Origin: Streptomyces sp. PCS3-D2
GTDB taxonomy: Bacteria > Actinomycetota > Actinomycetes > Streptomycetales > Streptomycetaceae
DNA length: 64,000 nucleotides
Reading direction: 5' to 3'
Assembly (NCBI RefSeq): GCF_000612545.2
Contig: NZ_CP097800.1
Span: 310,001 to 374,000 of the forward strand
Position numbers and translations under genes: made by a program. The notes under the pieces are model-generated. The model was not told the origin of the DNA. It saw only the letters and a program-made list of their open reading frames with translations, and did not search any database. Every line of letters begins with the position of its first letter. Position 1 is the first letter of the stretch. This document shows positions 56,872-64,000 of the stretch, piece by piece.

Positions 56872-57294
56872 TCAGGCGATCGAGGCGGCGACGATCGCGG
56901 CGACGGCGAGGTTGCAGGCGGCGGAGACCCACACCGCAGGGTGGGGCTCCGGATCGACGACGATGGTGCCGAGCTTGCCCGGCGTCACCAGGTCGAGCAC
57001 CAGGAAGGCCACGGCCATCAGGAGCAGACCGAGGAGGCCGAAGGCCGCCGTCGCCGCCAGGCCCTTGCCGAAGTCGTCGTAGGTGGTCCAGATCGACGTG
57101 AAGACGATGCCGCCGACGCCAAGGAGGGCCGAGCTGAGGAAGAGGGCCGCATTGCGGTTGCGCTCCTCCCAGATCAGCTTCGGGAGCTTCCCGGGCGTCA
57201 GCACGTCCACCAGGACGATGCCGAGAATCAGCAGCACCAGGCCCAGGGCACCGTAGGCGCCGGTGCGGCCAAGTCCGTTGATGATGTCGCTCAT
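56872..57294 (-). CDS. DUF350 membrane protein
   Basis: A 140-residue protein with four predicted helices in two repeats: GAYGALGLVLLILGIVLVDVLTPGKL, then FLSSALLGVGGIVFTSIWTTYDDFGKG, LLGLLLMAVAFLVLDLVTPGKLG, and a C-terminal helix. The repeated D-x-x-TPGKL motif is the DUF350 signature. Function is unknown; in some bacteria DUF350 is linked to glutathionylspermidine-like genes. ATG 57294 is preceded by GGAGA at a long spacing. It is divergent from the GNAT/ATP-grasp gene with 94 bases between. Confidence 0.85.
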   Translation of the reverse strand: MSDIINGLGRTGAYGALGLVLLILGIVLVDVLTPGKLPKLIWEERNRNAALFLSSALLGVGGIVFTSIWTTYDDFGKGLAATAAFGLLGLLLMAVAFLVLDLVTPGKLGTIVVDPEPHPAVWVSAACNLAVAAIVAASIA

Positions 57295-57388
57295 TGAGAA
57301 GCCCGTCTCCGATGGGTGTGAAAATACGTGCCGTGGGGAGGCCGAATCTATCGCACGCCCTTCCGGCGGACCATGGGGAGGTCGGCGA

Positions 57389-59182
57389 ATGGCAGAGGTC
57401 AGGGCCGCGCGGGCGGCTGAGGCGGAGGCCCTGACCGCTCTGGTGATGCGGTCGAAGGCGCACTGGGGGTACGACCGTGGAATCCTGGCCGCCTGCGCCC
57501 CGGAACTGCGGATCCGGCCCGACGAGGTGGACGCGCGCCGGATCGTGGTCGCCGAGGATCCGCAAGGGGCGGTCCTCGGGCTCGCCTCCCTGGAAGGCGC
57601 CGCCCCGCTGGCGAGGTTGGGGCTGCTCTTCGTCGAACCGTCGGCCATCGGGCGGGGCGTGGGGCGCCTCCTCTACCGCGACGTGCTGCGGCGGGCCGTG
57701 GACCTGGGGGTGCGCAGGCTGGTCATCGACTCGGACCCGCACGCGGCGGGCTTCTACCGGGCGATGGGAGCGGTGGCGGTCGCGGCCGGATCCGCCCCGG
57801 CGGCGACCGGGCAGCCGGGTTCCCTGGTGCGGTTCGAGGCCGCCCCGGCCCCGCTGGCCGACTGGGCCCGGGCCTGGACCGGCGGCGGGCGGGCCGTGCA
57901 CGTGGGCAACGTCGCCGAGTTCAACGCGCAGTTCGGCGACTCCTCGCTGGACCGCGAGCAGTCGGCCGCACACCACTACTCCTGCCTGGCCGCCTTCTAC
58001 AGCCCCTGCCCGTCCGCACTGGTGCTGCCCCGGGCGGTGCCCGCCGGCTGGACGGAGCTGGTCTGCCGGCAACTGGACTGGACGGGGGTCGAGGTGTACG
58101 ACGGCCTGGTGGAGCGGGGTCCCGGGCTCGTGGACGCCGTACGGGCCCGGCCGGCGCTGGCCGCGCGGCTGACGGATGCCGGGGAGCCGCTCGTACCGTG
58201 GGGGCGGACCCGGCCGTTCGGGCTGCTGACGGGTCGGGCATGGCAGCCGGCGGAGCTGCGCTACGAGTCGAAGGCCGCGGCGCACGCTCTGTTCGGGCGG
58301 AACCTGGCGCAGGGCGGGCACCCCGGGATCGTGCTGCCCGCACAGGCGCGGGCGGCGACGCGATGGGTGGCGGTTCGGCTGCTGGCCGCACGGGCGCGGG
58401 CGGGCATGGGCACCGTGCTGAAATCGGAGCACGGCGTAGGGGGTTCGGGCACCACGGTGCTCACCGCCGGGCAGGTCCGGGCGGCGGGTGGAGCCCGGGC
58501 CGTCCTGCGTCGGCTGCCGCGCGGGCCGCTGCTGGTGGAGGAGTTCATCGAGGGGCCGGCGGAACCGGGCGCCGCCCGGGACCTGACCTACGACGGTTTC
58601 GTGGACGCGGCCGGCGAGGTGCACGAGGTCGGCGCGGCTGTGATGGACGTGACGGCGGCGGGCGCCTACCGCGGCGCCACGGTGGGCCCCGGAGCGGTCC
58701 CGGAATGGGCGCGCGAGCCGGTCCTCGCCTTCGGCGGGGCGGTGGGGCGGGAGCTCGCCGCGTCCGGCTACCGGGGCTGGTTCGACGTGGACTTTGTCGC
58801 GGACACCGCGGGGCGGCTCGCCCCCACCGAGACGAACCTGCGGCTGACCGGGCCGTCGGCCGCCTTCATGGTGGCGGCCCGGCTCGACGCGCTGCGGGGC
58901 GCGGGGCACCTCGTACGGATCGTCGACCGGGTGGAGCTCGGGGCTCGGCTGCCCGAGGTTCAGCTGGACGAACTGTGCGCGGGCCTGGCCCGGTCATGCG
59001 CGGACATCGGGGCGGTGTTCGTCCCCGCGATCCCGACCGCGGCCTTCGAACCGGCGCCCTGGCTGGGGGTGCTGGTGGCCGCGCACGCTCTGGAGGTCCT
59101 GGACGCGGCCGAGGACCTGGTCCGCTCCGGGGCGGCGGCCGTCGGCGCGATGTTCGACGATCCGGCGCACGCCGCCTCATGA
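57389..59182 (+). CDS. GNAT acetyltransferase fused to an ATP-grasp ligase
   Basis: A 597-residue protein with two domains. Residues 1-~148 form a GNAT domain (IVVAEDPQGAVLGLASLEG, IGRGVGRLLY as the acetyl-CoA loop, DPHAAGFYRAMGAV). Residues ~165-590 form an ATP-grasp-like ligase preceded by a pre-ATP-grasp segment (VGNVAEFNAQFGDSSLDREQ). ATP-grasp features: ESKAAAHALF, Lys345 with the Gly-rich loop (VLKSEHGVGGSG), and the metal/ATP site DVDFVADTAG with TETNLRLTG. Related peptide ligases join carboxylates to amines; the GNAT half could acetylate the product or substrate amine. GGGGAGG lies 7 bases upstream of ATG 57389. Its 3' neighbour (convergent, 23 bases) is the adenylation/membrane fusion. 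Confidence 0.82.
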   Translation: MAEVRAARAAEAEALTALVMRSKAHWGYDRGILAACAPELRIRPDEVDARRIVVAEDPQGAVLGLASLEGAAPLARLGLLFVEPSAIGRGVGRLLYRDVLRRAVDLGVRRLVIDSDPHAAGFYRAMGAVAVAAGSAPAATGQPGSLVRFEAAPAPLADWARAWTGGGRAVHVGNVAEFNAQFGDSSLDREQSAAHHYSCLAAFYSPCPSALVLPRAVPAGWTELVCRQLDWTGVEVYDGLVERGPGLVDAVRARPALAARLTDAGEPLVPWGRTRPFGLLTGRAWQPAELRYESKAAAHALFGRNLAQGGHPGIVLPAQARAATRWVAVRLLAARARAGMGTVLKSEHGVGGSGTTVLTAGQVRAAGGARAVLRRLPRGPLLVEEFIEGPAEPGAARDLTYDGFVDAAGEVHEVGAAVMDVTAAGAYRGATVGPGAVPEWAREPVLAFGGAVGRELAASGYRGWFDVDFVADTAGRLAPTETNLRLTGPSAAFMVAARLDALRGAGHLVRIVDRVELGARLPEVQLDELCAGLARSCADIGAVFVPAIPTAAFEPAPWLGVLVAAHALEVLDAAEDLVRSGAAAVGAMFDDPAHAAS

Positions 59183-59205
59183 GGGGGGTCGCGGACGGAG
59201 GGCGG

Positions 59206-61269
59206 TCAGGTCCTGTCCTCGACGTCGAAGGGCGAGTCGGGCGGGCGGGCCAGGTGGAGGGCCAGGACGATGCCCGCGATCATCAGCGGGATGTTGAAGG
59301 TGTAGACGAGGAGCGCCTGGAGCGGCCAGTCCTGTCGGGCGGCCAGCCGGTAGGCGTTGTCCTGTGGCCACCAGGCGAGCAGCAGGTAGCTCACGGCGAG
59401 GTGGACGGCCCTGATGCGGACCGGGGACCGGCCGCGCTCGCGGCGTTCGACCAGGCGGTGGCCGGTGAACAGGAACGCGAGGCCCGCGCCGAAGGCCACG
59501 CTCTCGGCCACATAGAGGAGGAAGAAGAGGGCCGCCCACGGGTAGGGCACGGCGGAGAGGTCCGTGGATCCGGGCCACACCGCAGGGGTGAGCGCCAGGG
59601 TGAGGAAGGCGAGGACGATCGTCAGGCACCCGGCGGTGACGAGGCGGCCGCCATCCGCGTCACCGGGACGGACCACCGCCCGGGTGAACTTGCCGCCGTG
59701 CAGGGCGGGCCGGTCGGAGCCGGGCCGTGCGGGCAGCGGCAGGGCCGAACGGTCCTCCTGTCCGCCGCGCTTGCGCGGCAGGGCCCGCAGCCGGATGAGG
59801 ACGGTGGGCGACTCCTCCTTGAGGACGACGCCCGCCAGGTGGTTGCGCAGGCCGCGGATCTCGGGCAGTGGCGCGGAGGCGTCCCAGGCCGGGTCGCCCG
59901 GCGGCGGAGACACGTAGGCGACGAGCCGGCGCTCCCCGTCCTTGTCCACACCGGCGAGGACGGCGCCGCCGATTCCCGGGTGGGTTCGGATCGCCGCCTC
60001 GACGGGGTGGGGGTCCAAGGAGCCCCCCTGGACGGGGATCCGGTGCCGGAGCCGGCCGGCGTACTCCAGCAGGCCGTCGGGGCGGAGCACGCCGAGGTCG
60101 CCGGTGGGGAGCGCGTCACCGCCGCCGGGCGGGGTGAGGTGTATCTCCCCGTCCCGCACGTCGACCCGGCATCCCGCGAAGGGGGTGCCCAGCAGGGCGA
60201 GCCGCTCCGGTTCGGTGACGGGGGCGGGCAGGTGAGGGAGTTCGAAGCAGGTGCCCGCTCCGGCGGTCTCGGTGAGGCCGTAGACGTCGAGGATCCGTAC
60301 GCCCGGGCGCAGCCGGACGTGCAGGGCGTCCAGTTCGTCGAGGTGGAGGCGGTCGCCGGTGACGGTGGCCAGCCGCAGCGAGCGCAGCGGCCGGGGGCCG
60401 CTCCTGCGGTCGGCGGCGGCGGGCCGGGGCCCGTCGATCACCAGCGCGGCGATTCCGGCGGGGTCCGTGTGCAGCACCGTGACCTGCTCGGCCTCGACCG
60501 CCGCGCGGACCTGGTCCGGGGTCTCCGTACGCCAGGAGGCGTCCGGCGGCACGACGAGAGCGCCGCCCGTGCACAGGGCCCGGGTCCAGCCCGCGGCGAA
60601 GGCGGTGACGTCCGGGCGGGCGGTGATGAGGTGGCGGTCCTGCGGGGTCGGCCGGGCCAGCTCCGTCCAGCCCGCGTGGGCTGCGAGCAGCACCGGGTGG
60701 CCGACGGCGACGGGCCGCGGTGTGGTGCTCGCCGTGAACAGGACGGCCGCGCGGCCGCCGGGGGGCGGCGGTGCGAGGCCGTCGGCCGCCTGTGTGAGGT
60801 CCGGTGCGTGTCCGGGCCGGGCGGCGATCTCGGCGGCGTCGTCGTCGGTCCGGATCGCGCGCAGGCCCGATCCGGTGTCGAGGGCGGCCCGGTGGGGCGC
60901 GCGAGTGAGCAGCGCGAACGGCGACAGGTGGTGCAGTGCGGCGAGCTGCTGCCGGCCGGTGCGGGGCGTCTCGGCGTCGAGGAGGGTGTAGGAGCCGCCG
61001 GCCTTCAGGACGGCGAGGATGCCGACGACGAGTTCCTCGTGTCGGGTGGTGCCGAGGGCGACGAGACCGCCGGGCGGCAGACCGCGGGCGAGCAGATGGT
61101 GCGCCAGCCGGTTGGCCCGGGCGTCCAGTACCCCGTAGGGGAGCCGGTGCTTCGGGGCGGCGATGAGGGCGGGCGCCTCGGGTGTCTCCCGTGCCCAGCG
61201 CTCGAAGTGGTGCAGGACGGTGCCGGTGGTTCCCCCGGCGTGGCGGACGGAGTCGGATCCCTGCGTCAT
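59206..61269 (-). CDS. Adenylation-like domain fused to four membrane helices
   Basis: A 687-residue protein. Residues ~20-510 form an ANL/NRPS-type adenylation fold: A3-like LFTASTTPRPVAVG (177-190), A5 VYGLTETAG (329-337), A7 PTGDLGVLRPDGLLEYAGR (388-406). Two hallmark residues are gone: A3 lacks the usual Gly/Lys pattern (T-S-G-T-T-G-x-P-K), and A10 reads RGGQEDRSAL (501-510), with Gln where NGK has the catalytic Lys. Residues ~545-672 contain four membrane helices. No carrier-protein domain is present. It may be a catalytically reduced acyl- or aminoacyl-adenylate sensor or flippase-linked enzyme. ATG 61269 has a weak ribosome site. It is divergent from the ABC exporter. Confidence 0.82.
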   Translation of the reverse strand: MTQGSDSVRHAGGTTGTVLHHFERWARETPEAPALIAAPKHRLPYGVLDARANRLAHHLLARGLPPGGLVALGTTRHEELVVGILAVLKAGGSYTLLDAETPRTGRQQLAALHHLSPFALLTRAPHRAALDTGSGLRAIRTDDDAAEIAARPGHAPDLTQAADGLAPPPPGGRAAVLFTASTTPRPVAVGHPVLLAAHAGWTELARPTPQDRHLITARPDVTAFAAGWTRALCTGGALVVPPDASWRTETPDQVRAAVEAEQVTVLHTDPAGIAALVIDGPRPAAADRRSGPRPLRSLRLATVTGDRLHLDELDALHVRLRPGVRILDVYGLTETAGAGTCFELPHLPAPVTEPERLALLGTPFAGCRVDVRDGEIHLTPPGGGDALPTGDLGVLRPDGLLEYAGRLRHRIPVQGGSLDPHPVEAAIRTHPGIGGAVLAGVDKDGERRLVAYVSPPPGDPAWDASAPLPEIRGLRNHLAGVVLKEESPTVLIRLRALPRKRGGQEDRSALPLPARPGSDRPALHGGKFTRAVVRPGDADGGRLVTAGCLTIVLAFLTLALTPAVWPGSTDLSAVPYPWAALFFLLYVAESVAFGAGLAFLFTGHRLVERRERGRSPVRIRAVHLAVSYLLLAWWPQDNAYRLAARQDWPLQALLVYTFNIPLMIAGIVLALHLARPPDSPFDVEDRT

Positions 61270-61367
61270 GGACCGATGATGCCACCGGGTACCGACAGCG
61301 CAGCAGAGCCCGAAATCAGGTTCCGCGGGCCGCAGTTGCTCCGGACGGGGGGGCCGGAGCCGAATCC

Positions 61368-61398
61368 TTGACCTCACCTTTGCTTCAGGTCCTAGCGT
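61368..61398 (+). promoter_or_regulatory. MerR-type promoter of the ABC exporter
   Basis: -35 TTGACC (61368-61373) and -10 TAGCGT (61393-61398) are separated by 19 bases. Imperfect symmetric arms GACCTCA and TTCAGGTC occupy the spacer edges (GACCT 61370-61374, AGGTC 61387-61391). A long spacer with a centred inverted repeat is the hallmark of MerR-family activated promoters. The -10 ends 7 bases before ATG 61406, so the transcript is leaderless. A further hairpin GCTCCGG/CCGGAGC lies at 61338-61360. Confidence 0.7.
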
Positions 61399-61405
61399 GC
61401 TGTGC

Positions 61406-63319
61406 ATGGACATGGAAGTCACCGCTTGGACATCGCTGCACAGCGCGATCAACGCCCGGCAGGGCCGTCGCCCCCTCTCCCGGGACGGTCTGCGCCGCGT
61501 GGCCGCCTTCGCCCGCCCGCACCACCGCGGGCTCGTTCTCTTCCTGCTGCTGAGTGTGGTGACCGCCCTGCTGGCGGTGGCCACCCCGGTGCTCGCCAGC
61601 CGGGTCGTGACCGCCATCGTGGACGGCCGGGACACCGGCACGGTGACCCGGCTCGCCCTGCTCATCGCACTGATCGCGGTCGCGGAGGCCGGGCTGGGGC
61701 TGCTGGCCCGCCGGCTCTCCGCCACCCTCGGCGAGGGGCTGATCCTGGACCTGCGGACCGCGGTCTTCGACCACGTGCAGCGGATGCCCGTCGCCTTCTT
61801 CACCCGGACACGGACCGGAGCCCTCGTCAGCCGCCTCAACAACGACGTCATCGGAGCCCAACGGGCCTTCGCGAACACCCTGTCGGGAGTGGTCGGGAAC
61901 ACCGTGACCCTGCTGCTGACCCTCACCGTGATGCTCGGCATCTCCTGGCAGATCACCCTGCTGGCGCTGGTGCTGCTGCCCGTGTTCGTCCTGCCGGCCC
62001 GCCGGATGGGCGCCCGGATGGCCGCCATGCAGCGGGAGGCCTCGGCGCTGAACGCCGCAATGGGCACGCAGATGACCGAGCGGTTCTCGGCGCCCGGCGC
62101 GACCCTGGTGAAGCTGTTCGGGCGGCCCGCCGACGAGTCCGCGGAGTTCGCGGTCCGGGCGGCCCGGGTGCGGGACATCGGGATCCGCACGGCGATGGCC
62201 CAGTCCGTGTTCATCACGGCCCTCACCCTGGTCTCGGCCCTCGCCCTGGCGCTCGTCTACGGACTCGGCGGGTACTACGCCCTGCGCGGGAGTCTGGACG
62301 CCGGTTCCGTCGTCGCCCTCGCGCTGTTGCTGACCCGGCTGTACGCGCCGCTGACGGCGCTCGCCGGTGCCCGCGTCGAGGTGATGAGCGCGCTGGTGAG
62401 CTTCGAGCGGGTCTTCGAGATCCTCGATCTCACGCCGCTCATCACACAGCGGCCGGACGCCCGCCGGGTGCCGGAGGGGCCCGTGACCGTGGAGTTCGAC
62501 CGGGTCTCCTTCGGCTACCCGGCCGCCGACAAGGTCTCGCTCGCCTCGTTGGAGGAGGTCGCCGCCCTCGACGTACGCGGCGGCACGCAGGTGCTGCACG
62601 AGGTGTCCTTCCGCGCCGAGCCCGGCCAGATGATCGCCCTGGTGGGCTCCTCCGGCGCCGGCAAGTCGACCATCGCACAGCTGCTGCCGCGGCTTTACGA
62701 CACCGACGCGGGCGCGGTCCGGCTCGGCGGGGTCGACGTACGGGACCTGACGGCCGACTCGATCCGCGAGACGCTCGGCATGGTCACGCAGGACGGCCAC
62801 CTCTTCCACGAGTCGGTCCGGGCCAACCTGTTGCTGGCCCGGCCGGACGCCACCGAGGAAGAGGTCTGGGAGGCGCTGCGCAGGTCCCGGCTGGACGGCC
62901 TGGTCGCCTCACTGCCCGACGGTCTGGACACCGTGGTCGGCGAACGCGGCTACCGGCTGTCCGGCGGCGAGCGGCAGCGACTGACCATCGCCCGGCTGTT
63001 GCTGGCCCGACAGCGGGTCGTGGTCCTGGACGAGGCCACCGCCCACCTGGACTCGACCTCGGAGGCGGCGGTGCAGGAAGCCCTCGGTGAGGCCTTGGCG
63101 GGCCGCACCGCCGTGGTGATCGCGCACCGGCTGTCGACGGTGCAGGCGGCCGACCTGATCCTCGTGGTCGAGGACGGCCGGATCGTGGAACGGGGCACGC
63201 ACACCGCTCTGCTGGCGGCGGGCGGCCGGTACGAGGAGCTGTACCGCACGCAGTTCGCCGCGGCGGACACGCCCGCGGGCACGGAGACGGACGGCGCGGC
63301 ACCGGTGCGGGGAGCATGA
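61406..63319 (+). CDS. ABC exporter, fused permease and ATPase
   Basis: A 637-residue half-transporter. An N-terminal six-helix type IV exporter domain (~30-330; RPHHRGLVLFLLLSVVTALLAVATPVLASRVV, TGALVSRLNNDV) precedes the nucleotide-binding domain (~345-600) with Walker A GSSGAGKST, signature LSGGERQR, Walker B VVVLDEATAHLD and the switch His (VIAHRLSTV). An unusual ~20-residue insert (VSLASLEEVAALDVRGG) lies between the first NBD strands. It probably works as a homodimer exporting a drug or peptide. ATG 61406 sits 7 bases after the -10 with no ribosome site: leaderless. It is followed 4 bases later by a VOC gene and is divergent from the adenylation/membrane fusion. Confidence 0.92.
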   Translation: MDMEVTAWTSLHSAINARQGRRPLSRDGLRRVAAFARPHHRGLVLFLLLSVVTALLAVATPVLASRVVTAIVDGRDTGTVTRLALLIALIAVAEAGLGLLARRLSATLGEGLILDLRTAVFDHVQRMPVAFFTRTRTGALVSRLNNDVIGAQRAFANTLSGVVGNTVTLLLTLTVMLGISWQITLLALVLLPVFVLPARRMGARMAAMQREASALNAAMGTQMTERFSAPGATLVKLFGRPADESAEFAVRAARVRDIGIRTAMAQSVFITALTLVSALALALVYGLGGYYALRGSLDAGSVVALALLLTRLYAPLTALAGARVEVMSALVSFERVFEILDLTPLITQRPDARRVPEGPVTVEFDRVSFGYPAADKVSLASLEEVAALDVRGGTQVLHEVSFRAEPGQMIALVGSSGAGKSTIAQLLPRLYDTDAGAVRLGGVDVRDLTADSIRETLGMVTQDGHLFHESVRANLLLARPDATEEEVWEALRRSRLDGLVASLPDGLDTVVGERGYRLSGGERQRLTIARLLLARQRVVVLDEATAHLDSTSEAAVQEALGEALAGRTAVVIAHRLSTVQAADLILVVEDGRIVERGTHTALLAAGGRYEELYRTQFAAADTPAGTETDGAAPVRGA

Positions 63320-63323
63320 TGCT

Positions 63324-63713
63324 GTGATGGACATCAAACTGGAGCTCGTCGCCGTGCCGGTCACCGATGTCGACCGCGCCAAGGCCTTCTACGAGAAGAT
63401 CGGTTTCAACGCCGACCACGACGTCACCGTCAGCGAGGACATCCGGTTCGTGCAGCTGACCCCGCCCGGGTCGGCCTGTTCGATCGCCATCGGCAGGGGC
63501 CTCACCCGGATGACTCCCGGATCCCTCGACAACATGCAGGTCGTCGTGGCCGACATCGAGGAGGCGTACGAGGACCTGCGCGGCCGGGGAGTCGAGGTGA
63601 CGGAGGTCCAGGACCTGCCGTGGGGCTCCTTCGTCTACTTCTCGGACCCGGACGGCAACGGCTGGGCGGTCCAGCAGACCACCCCGCGGCCGTCGGCGGG
63701 CACCGGCGTGTGA
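63324..63713 (+). CDS. VOC-family protein downstream of the ABC exporter
   Basis: A 129-residue VOC protein (MMDIKLELVAVPVTDVDRAKAFYEKIGFNADHDV, RGVEVTEVQDLPWGSFVYFSDPDGNGWAVQQT), the common glyoxalase/bleomycin-binding type. I start at GTG 63324, 9 bases after GGAG; ATG 63327 is equally possible. The 4-base gap to the exporter shows an operon. With the MerR-type promoter this looks like a drug-response unit: exporter plus a drug-binding or -modifying VOC protein (inference). Confidence 0.85.
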   Translation: MMDIKLELVAVPVTDVDRAKAFYEKIGFNADHDVTVSEDIRFVQLTPPGSACSIAIGRGLTRMTPGSLDNMQVVVADIEEAYEDLRGRGVEVTEVQDLPWGSFVYFSDPDGNGWAVQQTTPRPSAGTGV

Positions 63714-63737
63714 CGTCCGCGCCGCCCGGCGGGGACG

Positions 63738-63771
63738 CCGCGTCGCACGGCACAAGTTCCGTGCGACGCGG
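63738..63771. terminator. Perfect 13-bp hairpin between convergent genes
   Basis: CCGCGTCGCACGG (63738-63750) pairs exactly with 63759-63771 around an 8-base loop. It ends the exporter/VOC operon and the convergent gene at the window end. Confidence 0.8.
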
Positions 63772-63783
63772 GGTCCGACGCTG

Positions 63784-64000
63784 TCAGGCCTGCGCGGCCG
63801 CGTGCCGGTGGTCGAGCTCCCAGGCGTGGTGCTTGAACTCGTGGCGGAAGTCCGCGTGGTCCTCCCACTGGCGGGCGATGCCGCGCAGCACGTCCCAGTG
63901 GTGCTCGACGGACTGGTCGATGACGCGGCGCACGGCCGGCTCGGCGGATTCGCGCTGCGGCATGAGGCCCTTGACCGCCGAGGCCTCCAGGACGGAGTTG
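63784..64000 (-). CDS. C-terminal part of a His-rich hypothetical protein
   Basis: The last ~72 codons of a gene that starts beyond the window; stop TGA at 63786-63784. The fragment is helical and rich in His and acidic residues (DQSVEHHWDVLRGIARQWEDHADFRHEFKHHAWELDHRHAA). The spaced His residues could bind metal, but it is too short to assign a family. Confidence 0.65.
   Translation of the reverse strand, partial: NSVLEASAVKGLMPQRESAEPAVRRVIDQSVEHHWDVLRGIARQWEDHADFRHEFKHHAWELDHRHAAAQA

Noticed and set aside
1-64000. CRISPR arrays, tRNA or rRNA genes, prophage or integrase genes
   Set aside because: No regularly spaced repeats of CRISPR size, no tRNA cloverleaf and no phage-type genes were seen on either strand.

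Overview
The window is very GC-rich actinobacterial DNA with strong third-position GC bias. Its gene content points to Streptomyces or a close relative: small Streptomyces-type proteins (DUF6381, DUF6158), TIGR03086, HelR behind a rifamycin-associated element, paired NarL-type two-component systems, secreted polysaccharide-active enzymes, and leaderless or GTG/TTG starts. It looks like accessory chromosome: about 46 genes in short operons, one IS110-family element, one frameshifted transporter gene, and no rRNA, tRNA or CRISPR that I could see.

Left part (1-11.5 kb, all minus): one conserved multi-gene system. In transcription order it encodes a DUF4132 protein, a 1638-residue protein I do not recognise, a MoxR-type AAA ATPase, a DUF5682-VWA fusion, and a SWIM zinc-finger protein cut by the window start. 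Most junctions are 4-base start/stop overlaps, two of them with TTG starts, and a perfect 21-bp hairpin splits the operon. The composition recalls the E. coli yehI-yehL-yehM-yehP-yehQ region. At 11.6-24 kb lie a secreted HNH lipoprotein, an LPMO plus CBM/FnIII pair, small metabolic enzymes (GNAT, Fe(II)/2-oxoglutarate oxygenase, VOC, TIGR03086), an M64 peptidase divergent from an XRE-TPR regulator across an inverted repeat, and a DHA2 exporter.

Middle part (24-41 kb): small proteins with recognisable promoters; a TetR-MFS pair whose MFS gene is frameshifted; a LysR regulator; a secreted GH31 enzyme; helR, preceded by a rifamycin-associated element and a structured leader; an IS110 transposase with a structured flank that could encode a bridge RNA; a two-component system divergent from an MMPL exporter with an 11-bp-arm operator between them; and a GntR/HutC regulator with a HutC-type operator in its own promoter.

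Right part (41-64 kb): two divergent IucA/IucC siderophore synthetases flanked by an MBL hydrolase and a methyltransferase; a P450 divergent from a Tat-exported FAD oxidoreductase and a serine protease; a second two-component system followed by a secreted alpha/beta hydrolase and a membrane acyltransferase. Last comes a compact locus with a GNAT/ATP-grasp fusion, an adenylation-like domain fused to four membrane helices, and an ABC exporter plus VOC protein. The exporter has a MerR-type promoter (19-bp spacer) and a leaderless start. The last locus and the left-end system are the best candidates for undescribed biology.
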